The notes beneath the pieces are model-generated. The model was given only the letters and a program-made list of their open reading frames with translations. It did not search any database and was not told the DNA's origin. The position numbers and the translations under genes were made by a program. A DNA stretch of 7,502 nucleotides from Rhodospirillales bacterium (GTDB taxonomy: Bacteria; Pseudomonadota; Alphaproteobacteria; Rhodospirillales; 2-02-FULL-58-16). The stretch covers positions 1 to 7,502 of the forward strand of contig JAJFIG010000204.1 of the NCBI GenBank assembly GCA_021775195.1, given 5' to 3'. Of the stretch, positions 7,168 to 7,502 are shown piece by piece (positions within the stretch are counted from its first letter, which is position 1; each line of letters opens with the position of its first letter).

Positions 7168-7502
7168 ATGACCCGACCACTGATGGCCCTGGCGCTCTTC
7201 GCCCTGACCGCCTTGACGGCTCCGGTTCTGGCCGGGGATTTCCGCGCCGGCGACTTGACCGTGGAACAGCCCTGGGCGCGGGCCACGGCGAGCATGGCGC
7301 GGGCGGGGGCGGCCTATCTGAGCATCACCAATCAGGGGACGCGGGTGGACCGGCTGCTCAGCGTCGCCACGCCGGTGGCCAAGCGGGCCAGCCTGCATAC
7401 CCACCTGATGGAAGGCGGGATCATGAGGATGCGCCCGGTCAAGGCCGTCGAGATCAATCCCGGGGCGCCGACGGTGTTCAAGCCCGGCGGCCTGCACATC
7501 AT
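7168..7502 (+). CDS. PCuAC-type periplasmic copper chaperone (3' end outside window)
   Basis: PCuAC (formerly DUF461) proteins bind Cu(I) in the periplasm and deliver it to the CuA site of cytochrome c oxidase, in partnership with Sco. The visible 111 residues start with a Sec signal peptide (LMALALFALTALTAPVLA), with a likely cut after A22. The domain follows with the typical PWARAT (35-40) and AAYLSITNQG (48-57). The copper-binding pattern HX10MX21HXM fits: H77, M88 and H110 are at the right spacing, and the final two bases (AT) agree with the last Met being codon 112. The segment MEGGIMRMRPV (81-91) and KPGGLH (105-110) are family hallmarks. The gene follows sco by 20 bp and is cut by the window end, so its C-terminus is not seen. 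Confidence 0.93.
   Translation, partial: MTRPLMALALFALTALTAPVLAGDFRAGDLTVEQPWARATASMARAGAAYLSITNQGTRVDRLLSVATPVAKRASLHTHLMEGGIMRMRPVKAVEINPGAPTVFKPGGLHI

Overview
This window looks like chromosomal core DNA from a GC-rich alphaproteobacterium, most likely of the Rhodospirillales type. The grounds are the strong G/C bias at third codon positions, the order prs - rplY (long Ctc form) - pth - ychF, and the Sco/PCuAC copper-chaperone pair that goes with aa3-type cytochrome oxidases. The taxonomic call is an inference from gene content and order, not from a marker-gene comparison. Every supported gene is on the + strand.

Layout. Positions 1-161 hold the 3' end of an unidentified gene. A 226-bp gap follows, with an AT-rich patch, a plausible sigma70-type promoter and a terminator-like hairpin just ahead of prs. 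Next is a translation and nucleotide block: prs (PRPP synthetase), rplY (ribosomal protein L25/Ctc), pth (peptidyl-tRNA hydrolase) and ychF (ribosome-associated GTPase/ATPase); pth and ychF overlap by 11 bp. After a 65-bp gap that starts with a run of nine Gs comes a tightly packed group: a dienelactone hydrolase-family enzyme, mtnP (methylthioadenosine phosphorylase), an isoprenylcysteine methyltransferase (ICMT)-like membrane protein and a GNAT acetyltransferase. The last two genes are a Sco1/SenC thiol copper chaperone and a PCuAC-type periplasmic copper chaperone, the latter cut by the window end.

How the genes fit together. prs supplies PRPP for nucleotide, histidine and tryptophan synthesis. 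rplY, pth and ychF serve the ribosome and translation. mtnP recycles methylthioadenosine from polyamine and SAM metabolism. Sco and PCuAC together are the known route for loading copper into the CuA centre of cytochrome c oxidase subunit II. The hydrolase, ICMT-like and GNAT genes are co-transcribed by spacing, but their substrates cannot be read from the sequence.

I found no tRNA, rRNA, CRISPR array, insertion sequence, phage gene or obvious horizontally acquired block, and I do not see an undescribed multi-gene system. The items most worth checking are regulatory: a terminator-like hairpin with a competing alternative pairing in the prs leader, a promoter-like site spanning the prs stop codon ahead of rplY, and an extended -10-like site at the end of the acetyltransferase gene that could drive the copper-chaperone pair.
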